Below are positions 62,752 through 64,000 of a DNA stretch of 64,000 nt, piece after piece. Position numbers and translations under genes: made by a program. Position 1 is the first letter of the stretch, and every line of letters begins with the position of its first letter. The DNA comes from JBJXHC01 sp046160825 (GTDB lineage: Bacteria > Bacteroidota > Ignavibacteria > UBA10030 > UBA6906): assembly GCA_046160825.1 (NCBI GenBank), contig JBJXHC010000106.1, positions 15,247 through 79,246 on the forward strand. Reading direction: 5' to 3'. Under the pieces are notes generated by a model. The model saw only the letters and a list, made by a program, of their open reading frames with translations. It was not told where the DNA came from and ran no database searches.

Positions 62752-64000
62752 CTACCGCTTCCGTACCTTCGGAACATCTTGTTTGTTTTTAGTGACATTG
62801 AGAGAAGCCTTGCTCGCTGTCGCAGGGGAAAAATTCAATATGAGATAGCCGTTTTGGTCTGCTTTCACCCAATACCCGATTGAAGGAAGAAGGGTATCGG
62901 CACTGGCATATCCACCACCATTATAGGCAAAAAAGTCGGAGGTCACAAGACTGGGAGGAATCCTTCCAAGGTCGTTCACTTCAACGGGTTCGCTCAAACC
63001 ACCAATCAGATTCCATCCCCCAACAACGGCGACCGTATCTACCAACCTGATGTCACCAACGAGTTCCACCTGAATGTCTGTTTTGAATTTCAGCCAATAT
63101 CCCTCACCATTCTTCATCGTGTCGCGTGCAACGTATCCGCCGACAGGATCAAAGGCAAAGGCATTCGATGCGGCGTCCGGATAGAGGGTCTGCGCCCGGA
63201 AATCCGCAACCGAAAGAGGAACGGCTACAAGATTCCATCCTTCCGATACCGGGTACTGACGCGTCACTTGCATCGTAGTGGCAAAACTTCTCGTCTCCGA
63301 CCAGCCACTTATGCCCGCCATGTTCTCTCCACGCACACGCCAATAGTATGTTGTACCAAGTTCGAGAGAATCAAGATTTCTTAAAGTATCGACAAGAGTT
63401 GAATCGTTGACAAGTATGGTGGAGAATAAAGAATCCGGTGACAGTTGAAGGTGATAGGATGAAACCAACGACGATTGTTGCCATGTTAGTAACAGCGAAG
63501 TTGGGAGGTTGCCTGCTCCGTTGACCGGCTGAGCAAGTACCGGTGTTCCTGGCGGGGCAATAATCGTAGTGAAGTGGAACACTCCGCTCAACGGACTGTA
63601 TCCGCCCAGATTTCTTGCACGCACTCTCCAGTAATACTCCGTGAGATTATCCAGTGTACTTACGCTGTACGACGTATCCGTCAACAACGAATCATTGACC
63701 ACAAGAGAGCCGAAGAGCGAATCGATGGCAACCTGCACATGATAACTTGTCGCCCCATTGGAAGCGCTCCACACTACTTCGAGATTTATCGGTTGATCTT
63801 CCATGTCATTTGCCGGAGAAAGAAGAGATGGAGCAGCGGGAGGAGATATGACTGTCCGGAAATTCCATTCAGCCGTGAATCCACTCACACCGATTTCATT
63901 GATCGCTTCAACCCGCCAAAAATATTCCGTGTCGTACGCAAGTGCATTCAGAAGATACGATGTCATAACAATCGAAGAATCATCAACCAGAAAAGATCGG
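62752..64000 (-). CDS. FnIII-repeat protein with GWN module, 5' end beyond window
   Basis: The frame is open to the window edge (C-terminal 416 residues visible), so the start and any signal peptide lie outside. Visible are three and a half FnIII-like repeats (YFWRVEAINEIG, SYHVQVAIDSLFGSLVVNDS, YYWRVRARNLGG, SYHLQLSPDSLFSTILVNDS), then the GWN module GWNLVAVPLSVAD ... GYWLKF and GWNLIGGLSEPVEV ... GYWVKADQNGYLILNF, then a short basic tail. No T9SS domain. It lies 52 bases upstream of the M14 carboxypeptidase gene and is probably in its operon. Repeats are strikingly like those of the proteins at 47.8 and 59.8 kb. Confidence 0.82.
   Translation of the reverse strand, partial: RSFLVDDSSIVMTSYLLNALAYDTEYFWRVEAINEIGVSGFTAEWNFRTVISPPAAPSLLSPANDMEDQPINLEVVWSASNGATSYHVQVAIDSLFGSLVVNDSLLTDTSYSVSTLDNLTEYYWRVRARNLGGYSPLSGVFHFTTIIAPPGTPVLAQPVNGAGNLPTSLLLTWQQSSLVSSYHLQLSPDSLFSTILVNDSTLVDTLRNLDSLELGTTYYWRVRGENMAGISGWSETRSFATTMQVTRQYPVSEGWNLVAVPLSVADFRAQTLYPDAASNAFAFDPVGGYVARDTMKNGEGYWLKFKTDIQVELVGDIRLVDTVAVVGGWNLIGGLSEPVEVNDLGRIPPSLVTSDFFAYNGGGYASADTLLPSIGYWVKADQNGYLILNFSPATASKASLNVTKNKQDVPKVRKR

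Overview
The window reads as a chromosomal segment of a Bacteroidota/Ignavibacteria-type (Chlorobi-lineage) Gram-negative bacterium. This is inferred from type IX secretion genes (PorX, SprA, PorV, PorU), several T9SS C-terminal sorting domains with the YPNPF signature, a GldA/GldFG gliding-type ABC transporter, one well-formed Bacteroidetes-type promoter (TTTG-N20-TAnnTTTG), and LPS-export and heptose genes. I see no rRNA, tRNA, CRISPR array or intact mobile element. Many starts carry a Shine-Dalgarno sequence, and GTG or TTG starts embedded in the preceding stop codon are common.

Layout. 1-23 kb is a T9SS region: the 5' part of porX (cut by the window edge) and the giant sprA on the minus strand, a divergent pair of LptF/LptG permeases on the plus strand, then a minus-strand run porU - porV - degenerate M6-type protein with a T9SS tail - metallopeptidase/TolB-propeller/Omp85-like chimera - small membrane protein. 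23.4-31.1 kb is a plus-strand run: glgA, gmhB, a lipoprotein, an outer-membrane barrel, glyA, tatC, polyprenyl diphosphate synthase. 31.2-35.4 kb is minus-strand housekeeping and redox genes (trxB, queG, Rieske protein, MBL hydrolase, ferredoxin, DUF309). 35.6-39.9 kb holds small envelope genes and a decayed T9SS-tail remnant. 39.9-47.7 kb is metabolic: agmatine to putrescine (aguB/aguA-type), 6-phosphogluconate dehydrogenase between a frameshifted KDPG aldolase and a truncated sugar-kinase remnant, pdxB and ppk. 47.8-64 kb is envelope and surface: a gliding-type ABC operon led by an OmpA/TSP3 protein and ended by a DUF4340-LysM protein, and four large secreted proteins that share FnIII repeats and/or a recurring GWNL/GYWVK module.

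How the genes fit together. SprA is the T9SS translocon channel, PorV shuttles cargo, PorU cleaves the sorting tail, and PorX regulates. The SBBP-repeat protein and the M6-like protein carry matching sorting tails. The FnIII/GWNL proteins at 47.8, 59.8 and 62.7 kb lack the tail but end in a shared C-terminal module, which I regard as the most interesting unexplained structure together with the porU-porV-linked pseudoprotease/chimera gene pair. The kdgK'-gnd-eda' segment looks like an Entner-Doudoroff-type cluster under decay, or one affected by assembly indels.
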